A DNA stretch of 64,000 nt from Timema cristinae (lineage: Eukaryota > Arthropoda > Insecta > Phasmatodea > Timematidae), in the NCBI GenBank assembly GCA_039000515.1, contig JBCFYV010000100.1, positions 24,005,769 to 24,069,768 on the forward strand, read 5' to 3'. This document shows positions 35,401-47,401 of the stretch, piece after piece (the first letter of the stretch is position 1; the number at the start of each line of letters is the position of its first letter). The notes under the pieces were generated by a model. The model ran no database searches. It saw nothing but the letters and a program-made list of their open reading frames with translations, and was not told the origin of the DNA. The translations under genes were made by a program, and so were the position numbers.

Positions 35401-35785
35401 TGATTTCCATGCACATAGAACTTAAGATCCTTCATTGATTAATAGAGATAATTTTGCTAGACTTATTTTTTAAGAACTTTTACATATAACATTAAAACAT
35501 ATCTACACATTTCATCATAACAAAATATCTCATATCAAAACGTATATAAGTTTATTGTAAACTTTTTGAAAATTGACTCTACTTTACATCTATTACTATT
35601 TCCAGTCTGTGGCCTGGGTCAGTTTTTTATTCAAGTCATATATTTTCCACTACCGGCTTGCTAGGTCTGTCGTAGCTTCATATGTCTTATAATGTAACTT
35701 AAGATAATGTCGGGCACAACATCCAGTCCCCAGCTGTTAATTCATCACTGTGAAAAGGTAAACCCACATTTAACCAACAAGATAT
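32420..35785. other. AT-rich intergenic sequence
   Basis: More than 3 kb without a supportable gene. The only structure noted is a perfect short tandem duplication at 35239-35299 (unit about 33 bp, containing ATATGTAAACAATACTATTT). Confidence 0.5.
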
Positions 35786-35789
35786 TTTT

Positions 35790-35865
35790 TGGCTGTGCCG
35801 GGAATTGAACCCGGGACCCTTCGCTCGATAGACAACATGCTACAATGAGCTAAGGTGTTTGATTT
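35790..35865 (-). repeat. tRNA-like sequence with perfect T arm
   Basis: The minus strand has CCCGGGTTCAATTCCCGG (a perfect T arm) and an A-box-like CTTAGCTCATTGTAGCATG. The acceptor and anticodon arms do not pair convincingly. It may be a SINE head or a tRNA pseudogene. Confidence 0.5.
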
Positions 35866-36109
35866 GTGAAATAGACTACCTGACCTTTTAAATGCAATCT
35901 ATGGTCAATTGTGTTAAGTTTATTATGAATTAATGATAATAAAACTACTTAAACTAAAAAAGTACTCCATCATTGTCCAGGAACTTAATTTTTCTCAAAC
36001 AAAAAAACAATGCCAAAATATGTGTTAAAACATGTTGACTTAAATAAAACATAACAAAAGTAACAAATCAATTTATTATATTTTCACTATTTATTATTTT
36101 GGCTTTAAG

Positions 36110-36745
36110 AGATAGATGCATCAAGGAGAAAGGTATGGTTTATCAATATGGCTATAAGAGATAGTTGTAGCAGGTAGATAAGTATGGTTTATCATTACGG
36201 CTATAAGAGATAGTTGTAGCAGGTAGATAAGTATGGTTTATCATTACGGCTATAAGAGATAGTTGTAGCGGTAGATAAGTATGGTTTATCATTACGGCTA
36301 TAAGAGATAGTTGTAGCAGGGAGATAAGTATGGTTTATCATTACGGCTATAAGAGATAGTTGTAGCAGGGAGATAAGTATGGTTTATCATTACGGCTATA
36401 AGAGATAGTTGTAGCAGGGAGATAAGTATGGTTTATCATTACGGCTATAAGAAATAGTTGTAGCAGGGAGATAAGTATGGTTTATCATTACGGCTATAAG
36501 AGATAGTTGTAGCAGGGAGATAAGTATGGTTTATCATTACGGCTATAAGAGATAGTTGTAGCAGGGAGATAAGTATGGTTTATCATTAAGGCTATAAATG
36601 ATAGTTGTAGCAGGGAGATAAGTATGGTTTATCATTACGGCTATAAGAGATAGTTGTAGCAGGAGATAAGTATGGTTTATCATTACGGCTATAAGAGATA
36701 GTTGTAGCAGGGAGATAAGTATGGTTTATCATTACGGCTATTAAT
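36110..36745. repeat. 49-bp minisatellite (about 13 copies)
   Basis: The unit contains GCTATAAGAGATAGTTGTAG and GATAAGTATGGTTTATCATT. Copies are highly similar with few single-base changes, so expansion is recent. I found no exon or splice site at either end, unlike the gene-associated arrays. Confidence 0.95.
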
Positions 36746-36749
36746 CTTA

Positions 36750-38615
36750 CTATTGTGTCTGCTGTACTTCCAATTTCTGAGTCCTGCATGCATGGAAATC
36801 AATCAGATATTAATAATTAATAACTGTACTTGCTGTTTGTATTTATGTCAGCTAAAACATTAGGCCTACTCTTTAATTTCTTAGGATAACTTTTATTTAT
36901 TTCATCACTGAGTAATACTAAGTATTTTAAGCTTGGTTACATAAATTATTGTAATAATTATTCAATCAACAGTTTTCTCTATTAATTATTTCAAGTTATA
37001 ATTCCAAAACAATACTAATATAAATTATTATTATTGCAATATTTATGAAATTAGGACTAGCTTTTTTTTTTATCGGATTAAAAATATTTGATCTATAAAA
37101 ACACTAAAAGGCTGTTTTAGTAATAAAAAAAAGCTTTAAATATAAAATATTATGATAAATATTTAAAAAAAATTCAATTGTACTTAATTTAATTTTGAAC
37201 AAAACTTGTAAATTAGATTGACATTCCAAAAAAAATCTTGTGGTACATTAAATATAGTTTGAAACACTTTTGTTTAAATAGCTCAAAAAGAATAAATTAT
37301 TAGTGTTTAGTGTAACAACAGTGTTTTTATATGTCAACTTTCTTTATAAACATAAGGAAATAACTTACGTGACAAAAGAGTTTTTTCAAAGTTGGTAAAT
37401 GTTTTTCACAATTCTTCATTGATCTATCATAAAAAAAATGTGTAAGAATACAAATAAGAAAATATTATATGTTATATATAAAATAAGATCTTGGTGTTGG
37501 TGTTATGTTCTAATGTTTAATTATATGAAACATCACAAATATGAGCTATTATTGTATTCAATGCAGTATTCTGTGATATTGCCCCTTAATGGACAATAAA
37601 TGCTTTTAAAGAAAGTTTAAGTTTACTTTTTGAATGGTATCTATTAAGTTACCTACACTTGTTTTATTTGATACTGGTGTCCCACAATACTTTGCTCACC
37701 ACAAAGTAGGGTAAATAAAACTAAATAATTCTTATAAAATTCACTTGTTAATAGATTAATTTTGCCGTTTAAGTGACTGGTCTAGATAACTCTTTGATTT
37801 ATCTCGGGTTAAGAATAAAAATGTAATGTAAATGTGTTTGTCTTATTAAATAAAAATTACCATTTCTGACTCACTGGCTTTGTATGTTTAGCTTACGCTC
37901 TTTGTAGAAAAACTGATATGGACAGAGTCAATAATGAATGGGTGCTGAAGGAATACAATTTAGAAGGGAATCCAATAGTTCAATATGAAATAAGCGTCTT
38001 ACCTTGGTTTGGTATGTTAGAGAATGAGTGTGAATTGAGTGATGAAGCAAATGTATGAAGGTAGAGTGTGCGAATCAAAAGGAAGATGTAGGCCATGTTA
38101 AAGACTTGGTTAAATATGGAAGACGAATGTGTGAAAAAGAGAAACATTAATTGTTTTAGGAATGAAAGAGCATGTATGACTCGGTGTATGGTTGTTGTTG
38201 AAGTGAAGGAAGTATGTAAGGATAGGGAAGTGTGTGAGAAAGTTTGTGAGGATGGATTAAGTGAATATGGAGTTGTTGTTTTTCGAGCTATATTCACGCT
38301 TTCTTGCCTACCCCTTAAAGGGAACATGTGATTAGGTAATGATGTATGTGTGTATGAGTTTGCCTTAGTACTAGAGAAATAATTAATCTGAACGTTATAT
38401 AGAAAATAGCCTTTTAACCCACACCTTCGGTATGATGACTAAGATATTAGCCTCTTCCCCCTTCATTTTCCACTAGTGTGACAAATAATTGTAAAATATA
38501 TTCAATTGTTCAGCTACGAAACCTCACACACATGGTTAAGGATAAGTTTTGTTTCTTCATTCCCTGAACAATAGTTCCAATCACTAGAGTGTGATCAAAA
38601 AATTAAATATATTCA
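36750..38615. other. AT-rich intergenic sequence
   Basis: No supportable gene. A 78-codon frame at 38095-38331 (+) has no recognisable motif, an overlapping minus frame of similar length and a GT-rich base bias, so I do not call it a gene. Confidence 0.45.
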
Positions 38616-38628
38616 ATAACAAATAGTT

Positions 38629-38907
38629 TTTATTATTATTAGCACGCGTCTTACTACCTGTTCGGGTTATACGCACTAACGCTAATGTGTAATGGTAGGG
38701 TGATTGTGAGATGAAATGAAGGACCTACAGTTTAACGTGGAATCCGAACCACGGTGGAGGCCTGGCATTCCCCACATTCACAAGATGTCTTGTCAGAGGT
38801 GAAGGAAGGGTTTGGAAATCAGATAAATCTGTGCCGGGACCGAGGATTGAACCCCGGCCGCCAGCTCAGAAGTCTGACACCTTACCCCTAGACCACCAGG
38901 TCTCCTG
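38629..38907 (-). mobile_element. SINE family A, full-length with 12-bp target-site duplication
   Basis: It is a complete inverted copy. The tail complement with TTATTATTATTAGCACG is at the left; the head complement with CGAGGATTGAACCCC and CCTTACCCCTAGACCACC is at the right. The direct repeat TAACAAATAGTT lies at 38617-38628 and 38908-38919. Confidence 0.92.
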
Positions 38908-39129
38908 TAACAAATAGTTAAAATAAATCTACTTTTCATAAAAATATGTTTTTTAACCCAAACTATACAATCTATTTAAGAGTTTTCAAACCAATCAATA
39001 AAAGTGTACATTCTCATGAATATACCCAAGAAAGTTATTAAGAATTACATGAGCCATTCCAACCTTTAAATTTGGTGTGGTTTTAATAGGTATAATAAAT
39101 ACAATGAAAATTATGTATTTTATATTTTG

Positions 39130-39335
39130 TGTCGGTGGTGGTACGGTCTAATGTGTCTAGCTAACAATATAATATTGATTTGCCAATGACAAGAAGTCGA
39201 GATTAGAATGATTGCGGGGAGATATAGTTGGTGGTTTTCCCATCCCATTTACACTCTAGTGCGGGTGCACTTACTCTAAGGAATCATCATTATCCTTTAT
39301 GTTGAGTCGTTAATAGTCTTGGTGTTAAATTAAAT
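39130..39335 (+). mobile_element. SINE family B, degenerate
   Basis: The head is GTCGGTGGTGGTACGGTC, with a B-box-like AGTCGAGATTAGAATG and a body with GGTGGTTTTCCCATCCC and AGTGCGGGTGCAC. The tail is decayed. Confidence 0.55.
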
Positions 39336-39394
39336 AAGGGGTAGAGGGGTATTTTAAAACCATATATTACAAAATAGGTCCCAGAACATTACTA

Positions 39395-39565
39395 TGCTCG
39401 CACCCGTGGGGACGCGGAAAAGGCATAAATCGCGTTTTGTTTGGTTTACCAGTGATGGAAAGGGTGGAGGTATATAATCCCATCCACATGTATTGAGGTT
39501 TTCCCATAATCGTTTCCCACTCTCCCTCCACGCCAATGCAAGTATGTTTACTTTAAATTCTACCT
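39395..39565 (+). mobile_element. SINE family B fragment
   Basis: The head begins near CGCACCCGTGGGGACGCGG. The body has ATAATCGTTTCCCACTCTCC and CTCCACGCCAATGC. The tail is missing. From 39565 to 40380 nothing is recognised. Confidence 0.5.
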
Positions 39566-40384
39566 TGGGCTAGCTACACAACTGTCTGCACTGAAAATCC
39601 ATATATCGTTCCCAATAGTATTGTTTCATAAGACATTTTATTTTAAATAATCATGTTTATTATATGTAACTACGTCTTATTAGTGTAAACCCTTAAACAA
39701 CAACAATAGTTCATCTACATTTATGTTAGGTTTGGGGTTTTTTTTTTCAATAAAGAAAGCAAATGTATTTCATCGTTTCATTCTACATGATGTATTGCGA
39801 CGTAGACAACAAACTCTGCCAGCATGTTCTAAACATAATTTGAATTAAAAAGGTTAATAAACACATTGGGTTAGTTTGACTGTATTATTTAGCTACAGCA
39901 TACGTAGGCTATAAACACAAGAGCAGTTGATACAGGCGATGACTGAAGCCAGCAATGCCCTCAGAAACGAACTCTATGGTATAATGTGTCACAGCCTGCT
40001 TGCAGGCAGAGGATGGGTCTATTTCCAACAGTACATATGAAGGTGATTGATATAAACAGATGCAACTTATAAATCAAATCAGAATTATAATTACAGTTAT
40101 GTACAGAACATTTGTTATTTTCATTACATGTAATACGTAAGTATGTTGCTGTAGCTCCATTAGGGTGCCACATAACCCTATTGTGTAAATTAGTTTTTAA
40201 TTTCAAATAATGTCTGGAACATGCTGGTGGAGTTTGTTGGTTACGTGTCGTGGAACAACCTGTATAACACTACCTGCCTCCAATCCTCTCAACTTTCCTC
40301 AAGACGAGTTAGGACCTGTTTACACTAGGGAAGGGTATCATTAAAGTAAAACTACGAGTGAGGAATCATAAGCTCGTTAAATGT

Positions 40385-40622
40385 CTTATGATCTATCTAT
40401 GGCTTCTTTTGTGCTGACTGACAGCTCACAGCTGACTTCTTACAGTCAACATTTAGGTATATACCTAAATTTTGACTGTCTGAAGTGACAGCTGCTAAAC
40501 ACATGTTTTTGCAGATCATATGGTTCGGTGTAGGGATACATAATTTTGTTTGGTAACTTTTCAAAGCCGTCAGCTGTCGGCTTTGAGCTGTCAGTCAGCA
40601 CCAAAGAAGTCATGGGGCTACT
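40385..40622. mobile_element. MITE family E, second copy
   Basis: It shares CTGACTGACAGCTCACAGC at the left and AGCTGTCAGTCAGCACC, then AAAGAAGTCATGGGGCTACTG, at the right with 6424-6643. The core ATGTTTTTGCAGAT is also shared. The left TIR has lost its first bases. A small internal duplication (AGCTGTCGGCTTTGAGCTG) distinguishes it. Confidence 0.8.
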
Positions 40623-41094
40623 GTAGCTCCGATCAATGTATAGTGCTCAAGTATGGAGAGAGAGATCACGCCTCATAAAACTATTGTGTTGTGTATGACG
40701 TCATCAGTAGGTAGGTCGGCAAATCTGTCTGAACCTGTTCCAAGGTATAGAGAGGGTCCGATGTGGAGGTGTGATAGCGTTAGAAATCGTACATAGCTAG
40801 AAGTTGAATTTGTTATGCATCAGCGTTTTCCTAAAGAATAAGAAGGTAACGTTTAGAGCAGTATTAGAGATAGGGATGAGCTTTGTAAGTTATAATTTAA
40901 CATAACGGACTCGAGTGTTAGGAGGCTGGCTAATCACCCAAAAAATTGGGAGTGACTCCCTTAAGATAGGCTTAGAAATATACATAAGGATGAGAATGTA
41001 TACCCATCATGCATCTGCACTTGCTTAAAGGAGGAGAAGTGCATAGTATTAGATATTACCCGAGGTAAATCGCCTTTACGAGATAAAGCTGTCT

Positions 41095-41610
41095 AGCGTC
41101 AGGATGCAGTAGGGGAGGAGGGATTGGGGGTGAAGTTGGAGAGGGTTGACTGAGGTAGGGTGTGGAGAGGGTAATTTAAATTTATGATTATGACGTTGGC
41201 AGCCCATGATATTGTTCCGTCTTATTCATTGGAAATTTTTAGGAGGGGGAATCTGATTGTGGAAAGAATGGAAAAAGTATGGATTTAAATGGGAGCAGTA
41301 GGATCTGCAGGTTAGGGCGTTTATCTGAGTGGTGATTTTCAATCAAAAGTTTGGTTGTTGTGTCCTGACGCCTGTGAACTGTAGGTGAGGGTGCATGTAC
41401 GTGAACTTGGGAGGTCCAGCTAAGGTAGATGGTAGGGTATATGATAGGGGGTGAGCATGATGTCCTGAAAGATGGGCAGATGAGGTTGGATTGGGGTGAA
41501 GGCGTAAGTGTAAAGGGCTAGACGCTCATTGGTGGTAACGTAGAGGGGGCTGGGGTTTGACACTCGTAAGGTTTTGGAAGGGGGGTATGGAGGGGGAGGA
41601 ATGGAGATGG
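41095..41610. other. G-rich, strand-asymmetric stretch
   Basis: About 500 bases with a strong excess of G over C on the + strand (for example GCAGTAGGGGAGGAGGG and GGAGGGGGAGGAATGG), unlike the AT-rich surroundings. No coding frame or repeat match was found. It may be part of an unrecognised retroelement read on the minus strand. Confidence 0.4.
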
Positions 41611-41639
41611 CAGCCAGCTGCTGAGCCCGAACTAACTAT

Positions 41640-44090
41640 TATGCACTACTTCAGATAACCAAAAGTGCTATGAAAGACCACTATATCTCTAGCAATATTA
41701 TGAATTAGGTCTTTATAATACCGGCAATGCTATGATTGATACCTCTATATAGAATGTTCGGAAACTCATAGCCTAAACTGCAAACTTGTTTGAACTAAAA
41801 GTAATACAAAATCCCAGCACACCAATATCCGGAAACCTATGCTAATACCTCTGCAAGGCTGTTCAAGCATGTGTGTACAACTAGTTGCATAGGAGCTAGG
41901 CGTGTGGCACTGCACACGTAATAATGGCAAGAACTTTCTTTGATGTAGGACCGTTAATGATGACCCTCAAATTGTATTCGCATTTCTAGATGTGTTCTAG
42001 ATATGTTCTGCTGCCGTGCTCCAAGATGTCAAGGAGAGCAGTGCCGTGCGTCTAGCTCCTATGCAAACTGTTGTACACACATGATTGCACAGCTTTGCTA
42101 TCACGGCGCTGTGCGCCGATACTTTAGACACAATTTAAAGTTATCAGCATAGTTTCCCGCGTGTAAATGTATAGAGATTTTGTATAACTTTAGCCTCAAC
42201 AAACTCTCTGTGCAATTTGGGCTATAAGTTTCCGAACATCCGGTATAAACAGCAATGTTATGACTGATGCTTCTATACAAATATCAGTGCTATGACCAAG
42301 GTCTCTATACAACCAACAATGTTATGACTGATGCCTCTATATAAATATCAGTGCTATGACCAAGGTCTCTATACAACCAACAATGTTATGACTGATGTCT
42401 CTATACAAATATCAGTGCTATGACCAAGGTCTCTATACAACCAACAATGTTATGACTGATGCCTCTATACAAATATCAGTGCTATGACCAAGGTCTCTAT
42501 ACAACCAACAATGTTATGACTGATGCCTCTATATAAATATCAGTGCTATAACCAAGGTTCTATACAACCAACAATGTTATGACTGATGTCTCTATATAAA
42601 TATCAGTGCTATGACCAAGGTCTCTATACAACCAACAATGTTATGACTGATGTCTCTATATAAATATCAGTGCTATGACCAAGGTCTCTATACAACCAAC
42701 AATGTTATGACTGATGCCTCTATATAAATATCAGTGCTATAACCAAGGTCTCTATACAACCAACAATGTTATGACTGATGTCTCTATATAAATATCAGTG
42801 CTATGACCAAGGTCTCTATACAACCAACAATGTTATGACTGATGTCTCTATATAAATATCAGTGCTATGACCAAGGTCTCTATACAACCAACAATGTTAT
42901 GACTGATGCCTCTATATAAATATCAGTGCTATGGCCAAGGTCTCTATACAACCAGCACTGCTATGACTGATGTCTCTATATAACCAGCATTGCTATGACT
43001 GATGTTTCAATATAACCAACAATGCTATGACTGATATATCTATATAACCAGAAATGCTATGACCGATGTCTCTATATAGCCAGCAATGCTATGAATGATG
43101 TATCTATATAACCAGCAATGCTATGACTGATGTCTCCATATAACCAGCAATACTATGATTGATGTCTCTATATAACCTGCATTGCTATGACCAATGTGTA
43201 TATAACCAGCAATGCTATGACCAATGTGTTTATATAACCAGCAATACTATGACGGATGTCTCTATATAACCTGCACTGCTATGACTGATGTCTCTATATA
43301 ACCAGCATTGCTATGACCAATGTCTCTATATAACCAGCAATGCTATGACCAATGTGTGTATATAACCAGCAATGCTATGACTGATGTCTCTATATAACCA
43401 ACACTGCTAAGACCGATGCATCTATATAACCAACAATGCTATGACCGATGTATCTATATAACCAACAATGCTATGACCAATGTCTCTATATAACCAGCAA
43501 TGCTATGACCAATGTCTCTATATAACCAGCAATGCTATGACCGATGTCTCTATATAGCCAGCAATGCTATGACCGATGTCTTTATATAACCAGCAATGCT
43601 ATGACTGATGTATCTATATAACCAGAAATGCTATGACTGATGTCTCTATATAACCAGCAATGCTATGACCAATGTCTCTATATAACCAGCAATGCTATGA
43701 CCAATGTCTCTATATAACCAGCAATGCTATGACCGATGTCTCTATACAACCAGCAATGCTATGACCGATGTCTTTATATAACAGCAATGCTATGACTGAT
43801 GTATCTATATAACCAGAAATGCTATGACTGATGTCTCTATATAACCAGAAATACTATGACCGATGTCTCTATATAACCAACAATGCTATTACCGATGTCT
43901 CTATATAACCAGCACTGCTATGACTGATTTATCTATATAACCAGCAATGCTATGATCAATGTCTCTATATAACCAGCAATGCTATGACCAATGTCTCTAT
44001 ATAACCAGCAATGCTATGACCGATGTCTCTATATAACCAGCAATGCTATGACCGATGTCTTTATATAACCAGCAATGCTATGATTATGGC
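41640..44090. repeat. Satellite array of 32-bp units, partly a 64-bp higher-order repeat
   Basis: The basic unit is about 32 bp, containing CAGCAATGCTATGACCGATG and TCTCTATATAA. From about 42240 to 42950 two diverged units alternate regularly: CCAACAATGTTATGACTGATG and ATATCAGTGCTATGACCAAG. They form a homogeneous 64-bp dimer repeated about 11 times. The remainder to 44090 is monomeric and more variable. The left part (41640-41754) is degenerate and is split from the rest by a MITE at 41755-42238. Confidence 0.95.
41755..42238. mobile_element. MITE of about 485 bp inserted in the satellite
   Basis: The left end ATGTTCGGAAACTCATAGCC and right end GGCTATAAGTTTCCGAACAT are inverted repeats. Internal inverted blocks include TGTGTGTACAACTAGTTGC and GTTGTACACACATGATTGC. 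Satellite sequence lies on both sides, so insertion came after the array formed. Confidence 0.8.
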
Positions 44091-44179
44091 CCATGTATGA
44101 ACGGTAGTGCCAGCAATTTACTACCATAGTAACCCCGGGTCCCTCCTCCAAACTCTAGGATGCAGGTAGCCCTAATAAT

Positions 44180-44281
44180 AGCTGCCAGTTGATATAGAGT
44201 GGTTGAGTCTATTTGTGGTGTGAGGTCGACAAACACTCGGCTCGTTCCGCTAACTACAACAAACTCAATCCAACTAGATCA
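44180..44281 (+). other. Candidate 5' non-coding exon of SMYD4 (weak)
   Basis: An unrepeated, GC-richer segment ends in a good donor ACTAGATCAG|GTAAGA. It lies about 3 kb upstream of the first SMYD4 coding exon on the same strand. No promoter element can be shown. This is a splice-site-based guess. Confidence 0.2.
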
Positions 44282-44750
44282 GGTAAGATCACTTCTTGTC
44301 TTGTAGATAAATAAAACGGTCTAATTACTCAACGTAATCACTGTCTTGGAACTATAAACGTTTCACGTAAGTGTTCAACCAACTATATTATGATTTATTT
44401 AAAGTGTTCATCTTAATTAATAACAAACATGGCCGAAGTGTGCATTCATTTTAATGTTAGGATGATGTGATTTATCATTTGCATGTGGTGATAAATATAA
44501 ATGCGTATAACACAAACGGTTAATTAAATCTTCAAGTTGATTTAATTCAGCAAATTCTAATAAAAAATAGACATAAAAATAATCATTGCTTCTGAAGATT
44601 TTTATTGATATTTCCTTTTATTATTTTATTTTCTAGTGGTTTTAATATTGTATTAGTATTTTTATTCTTTTATTTGTTTGATTTAAAATTCCCAATTTTA
44701 AACTATCATTAGTTTGCGGTGTGACTGATTCGCCCAATTAATATATTGCT

Positions 44751-44811
44751 ATGCTTGTGCCCGGTGTTGGTAGAGGACGGAGATTAAATCACACCACTAG
44801 GCAAATAGAAG
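44751..44811 (+). other. Candidate short coding exon (weak)
   Basis: ATG at 44751 opens 20 codons (M-L-V-P-G-V-G-R-G-R-R-L-N-H) to a good donor GAAG|GTAAGT in phase 1. It does not join the first SMYD4 exon in frame, since the phases differ. If real, it is an untranslated-leader uORF or an exon of something else. Confidence 0.15.
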
Positions 44812-45445
44812 GTAAGTGGACACGCACTAGTTTGTGAGTTTGTTAAAAAAAAATATCCAGTGAACGGTTTGAACGTTCGATGTACTGTTGTACATTACAA
44901 ATTTTGTTGAAATAGATTTTTAGAAAATACAAGTATATGTTTTTGTGGCTCAAAATTGATAGCTTTTTACTATTTTACAATTAGTATTATAGGTTTTGAT
45001 AATATCTATCAAAAGTTTTGGCTGAAAACCACTTAACTTGGCGTATGAATACGGGAAAGTAGATCTATTATCATACTTAGCTTACAAATAAGATTCTTCG
45101 CATGAAAATTGAAGTATAGTTAGTGATAGGCAGTGTTTGTTTATCTCAAAAGCGTCATGCTACCTGGGTGCATGATGTTTTAGGATGATTTATATTGATG
45201 ACGTATCACTTGAATATAAATTGAAGCACATATTTTGAAGCTCAAATAAATGCAATTAATCGTATAAAAGGGTCGGTTGCATGAACAACAATCAGTGTCT
45301 TGAATACAGAGCAGATGTAAAAGTATATCCAATCATCTCAAAGCATATTTTTAGTTGCTCTATCAATAAATTAGGACATGATTTTTGATCAAATATCTTA
45401 TTTTTCTCCAATAAACTGTTTGATTCTACGATCAATATTAATGTC

Positions 45446-45692
45446 ACCGCGTCTTACTACCCGTTCGGGTTATACGCTTTAAGTACTAATTACGCTAATG
45501 GATTAGGAATTGGGATGGTTGAATTAGAGGAAGTGAACCCGAATTCGCTTGGAGGGAGAGTGGAAAACCATTTAGGACCACCCCTCCCCCGCCTCAGTTC
45601 ACCCGACCGAGATTCAAACCTCGATCTCCCCGTCCTCGGCAGTCTAGCTCAACACGACTAGCGCGTTAGCTAACTACGCCACCGAGGTGGGT
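45446..45692 (-). mobile_element. SINE family B, well preserved
   Basis: The tail complement CGCGTCTTACTACCCGTTCG, body complement and a head complement ending CTAACTACGCCACCGAGG agree well with 9118-9377. No convincing target duplication beyond a few bases (GTCAC on both sides). Confidence 0.9.
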
Positions 45693-46018
45693 CACAGAGA
45701 AATAAAATGTTAGCTGAGGTTTAGACTAAGTACATTTTATTGTGTATACTCGTATTTATTGATTACAAAACTGTTTAGTATATTTTTCACCCTCAAGTAT
45801 GTTTAGATATTGTGAGGGGTGTCAATCCAAACGGGCTACTAAATATATACGTCAGTAGAAATAAATCTCTACGTAATGTTTTATATTATTAGATTTGTTT
45901 GCTGGAGTTAGTGTTGAGAGATGACGGGAGAACCATATTGATAAGAGATCACATGTGCACCCATGTGTCCCACCATAATGACTAGTGTAGGCCGACACCT
46001 TAGCTGAGTCGGTAGCGT

Positions 46019-46036
46019 GGGGGGGGGGGGGGGGGG
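46019..46036. repeat. Poly-G tract
   Basis: Eighteen consecutive G residues follow ACCTTAGCTGAGTCGGTAGC, which looks like a tRNA/SINE head (an A-box with GTAGCGTGG). Confidence 0.9.
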
Positions 46037-46179
46037 AAGTGGTTGTTGTGTCTGTTGTAGATTTAAGTTAGTTTATAAATCTTGTGTTAGTATAATCAGT
46101 CGGTTCAGAAAGTGCACGTTACAAATGGATCAAACAAATGAATGAAATAAAATGACTACTGTACAGCAATCTAAATGTA

Positions 46180-46395
46180 GAGCTTGTTTAGTCTGGTTTA
46201 CCGGTGATCGAGAGGTCAGGGTTCAAATCCTTGTGTACTAAGGTTTATTTCCCTTAAATTATTTTTCACTCTCCCTCCACACGAATGAGGCCACATTTCC
46301 TCTCGATTCTACCTCCCTCATCCATAACTAAGCTAGCTAGTGTATGTGCGCATAGCCCAAACTGGTGCTAACACGTGTTTGCGGGAGGGGGAGGG
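46180..46395 (+). mobile_element. SINE family B, degenerate
   Basis: The head is near TTTAGTCTGGTTTACCGG, with a B-box GGGTTCAAATCC, a body TTTTTCACTCTCCCTCCAC and an altered tail (CCCAAACTGGTGCTAACACG) ending in a G-rich run. Confidence 0.65.
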
Positions 46396-46798
46396 GAGAA
46401 TGAACAACTCCAATTGTTAAATAGAAGGCAACATTTAAATAAAATAAAAACTATGTCAAAAAAAAAAAAGGCTGCCAAATTGTTAGTTCTTCGATAGTTT
46501 CAATAAGATGTTGTAATTAGGTTGAACATTGATAAAACTAATAATAGAGCCTCTTTGAAAAACCCAATTATTCAAATATCTCGGTTGATTATAGATCTCA
46601 ATATCCGGGAAACGTAAGTTAACTGGTATAGGAGCGTAGAATGGAGCTTTGTGACTCGAGTGATGTAATTAAATAGGAGGGTCATAATACAAATAATATT
46701 GTCATTTGTATTTTCCTCCTCCCCTGTTTGTTCTCCTACTGACGGACAGCTCCACCCAGGATCCTGTGAATTTCTGCTCGACTATTCTAGCGTTTTAA

Positions 46799-47171
46799 GG
46801 TGGAAGGAGACACAAGAAAAGGCAAGTGTTTTTTTGCAGTTTTTATGTCAAAACTTTTTTTTTTTTATAAAATAAATAAAATGTTGCTCCAGCACAATCA
46901 TGAGTTCAATTTTCTTCACATGTTTATACGAATAGTTCCTGTATATCTATCACGAGCATGCCGGCATTAGCTGAGAAACTTTTTAAATGAAGAGAAAAAG
47001 TTGTCATTAAATTCCAGGACAACCTGAGCTTTTGAGGTATTGATGGGAAGAAAATTAAATTCTTTGTTTTTACTGGAGCAGTGTTTGATTTATTTTTGTC
47101 AAACAAATGTTTTACCATAAAAACAGCAAAAAAAACACTGTCTTTTCCTCGCCTCCCCCTTCCATACTACA
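46799..47171 (+). mobile_element. MITE family A, complete, next to SMYD4 exon 1
   Basis: TTAA flanks it at 46795-46798 and 47172-47175. The termini GGTGGAAGGAGACACAAG and CCTCCCCCTTCC with TACTACA are imperfect inverted repeats. The internal TTTTCTTCACATG and GACAACTTTTTCTCTTC (inverted relative to other copies) are typical. The right end lies only about 30 bases before the probable acceptor of the first SMYD4 coding exon and supplies much of the pyrimidine-rich DNA there. Confidence 0.82.
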
Positions 47172-47202
47172 TTAACCAATGGTTATTGCTGCTTAGGCCC
47201 AG

Positions 47203-47401
47203 GATGAGGGATGAGGATGACCCTGACCCTTACTACACGTCCCTGTGCAGTGCCAAGACCCTTCAGTCCAACCAGAAAGGGTTCTTCCAGGACTACGCCG
47301 ACCAGGTGACGGAGGCCGTGGGTTCGAAATGGATCGAGCGCATGTTTGGAAAACTCTCCACCGACAACGACAGGATAGCAGCCTGCTACGCTGATGACAA
47401 G
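47203..47401 (+). CDS. SMYD4: SMYD4 exon 1 (first coding exon found)
   Basis: ATG at 47204 follows a plausible acceptor (GCTTAGGCCCAG|G) and opens [11 protein letters not shown], ending A-A-C-Y-A-D-D-K at donor GACAAG|GTACAC in phase 0 (66 codons). It includes the segment [10 protein letters not shown], a weakly hydrophobic helix typical of the N-terminus. I choose this start because upstream sequence is MITE DNA and an upstream frame open to 47081 has no further match. An upstream exon joined at 47203 cannot be excluded. Confidence 0.75.

Noticed and set aside
38095..38331. Small gene with a Cys/Glu/Val-rich protein
   Set aside because: No motif or splice context, a biased base composition and an equally long frame on the other strand.
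41095..41610. G-rich region as a CpG-island promoter
   Set aside because: The excess is in G on one strand with few CpG pairs, so it does not look like a CpG island.
44751..44811. Use of this ATG exon as the SMYD4 start
   Set aside because: Its phase-1 donor cannot join the first SMYD4 exon in frame; it gives an immediate stop. Listed only as a weak candidate.
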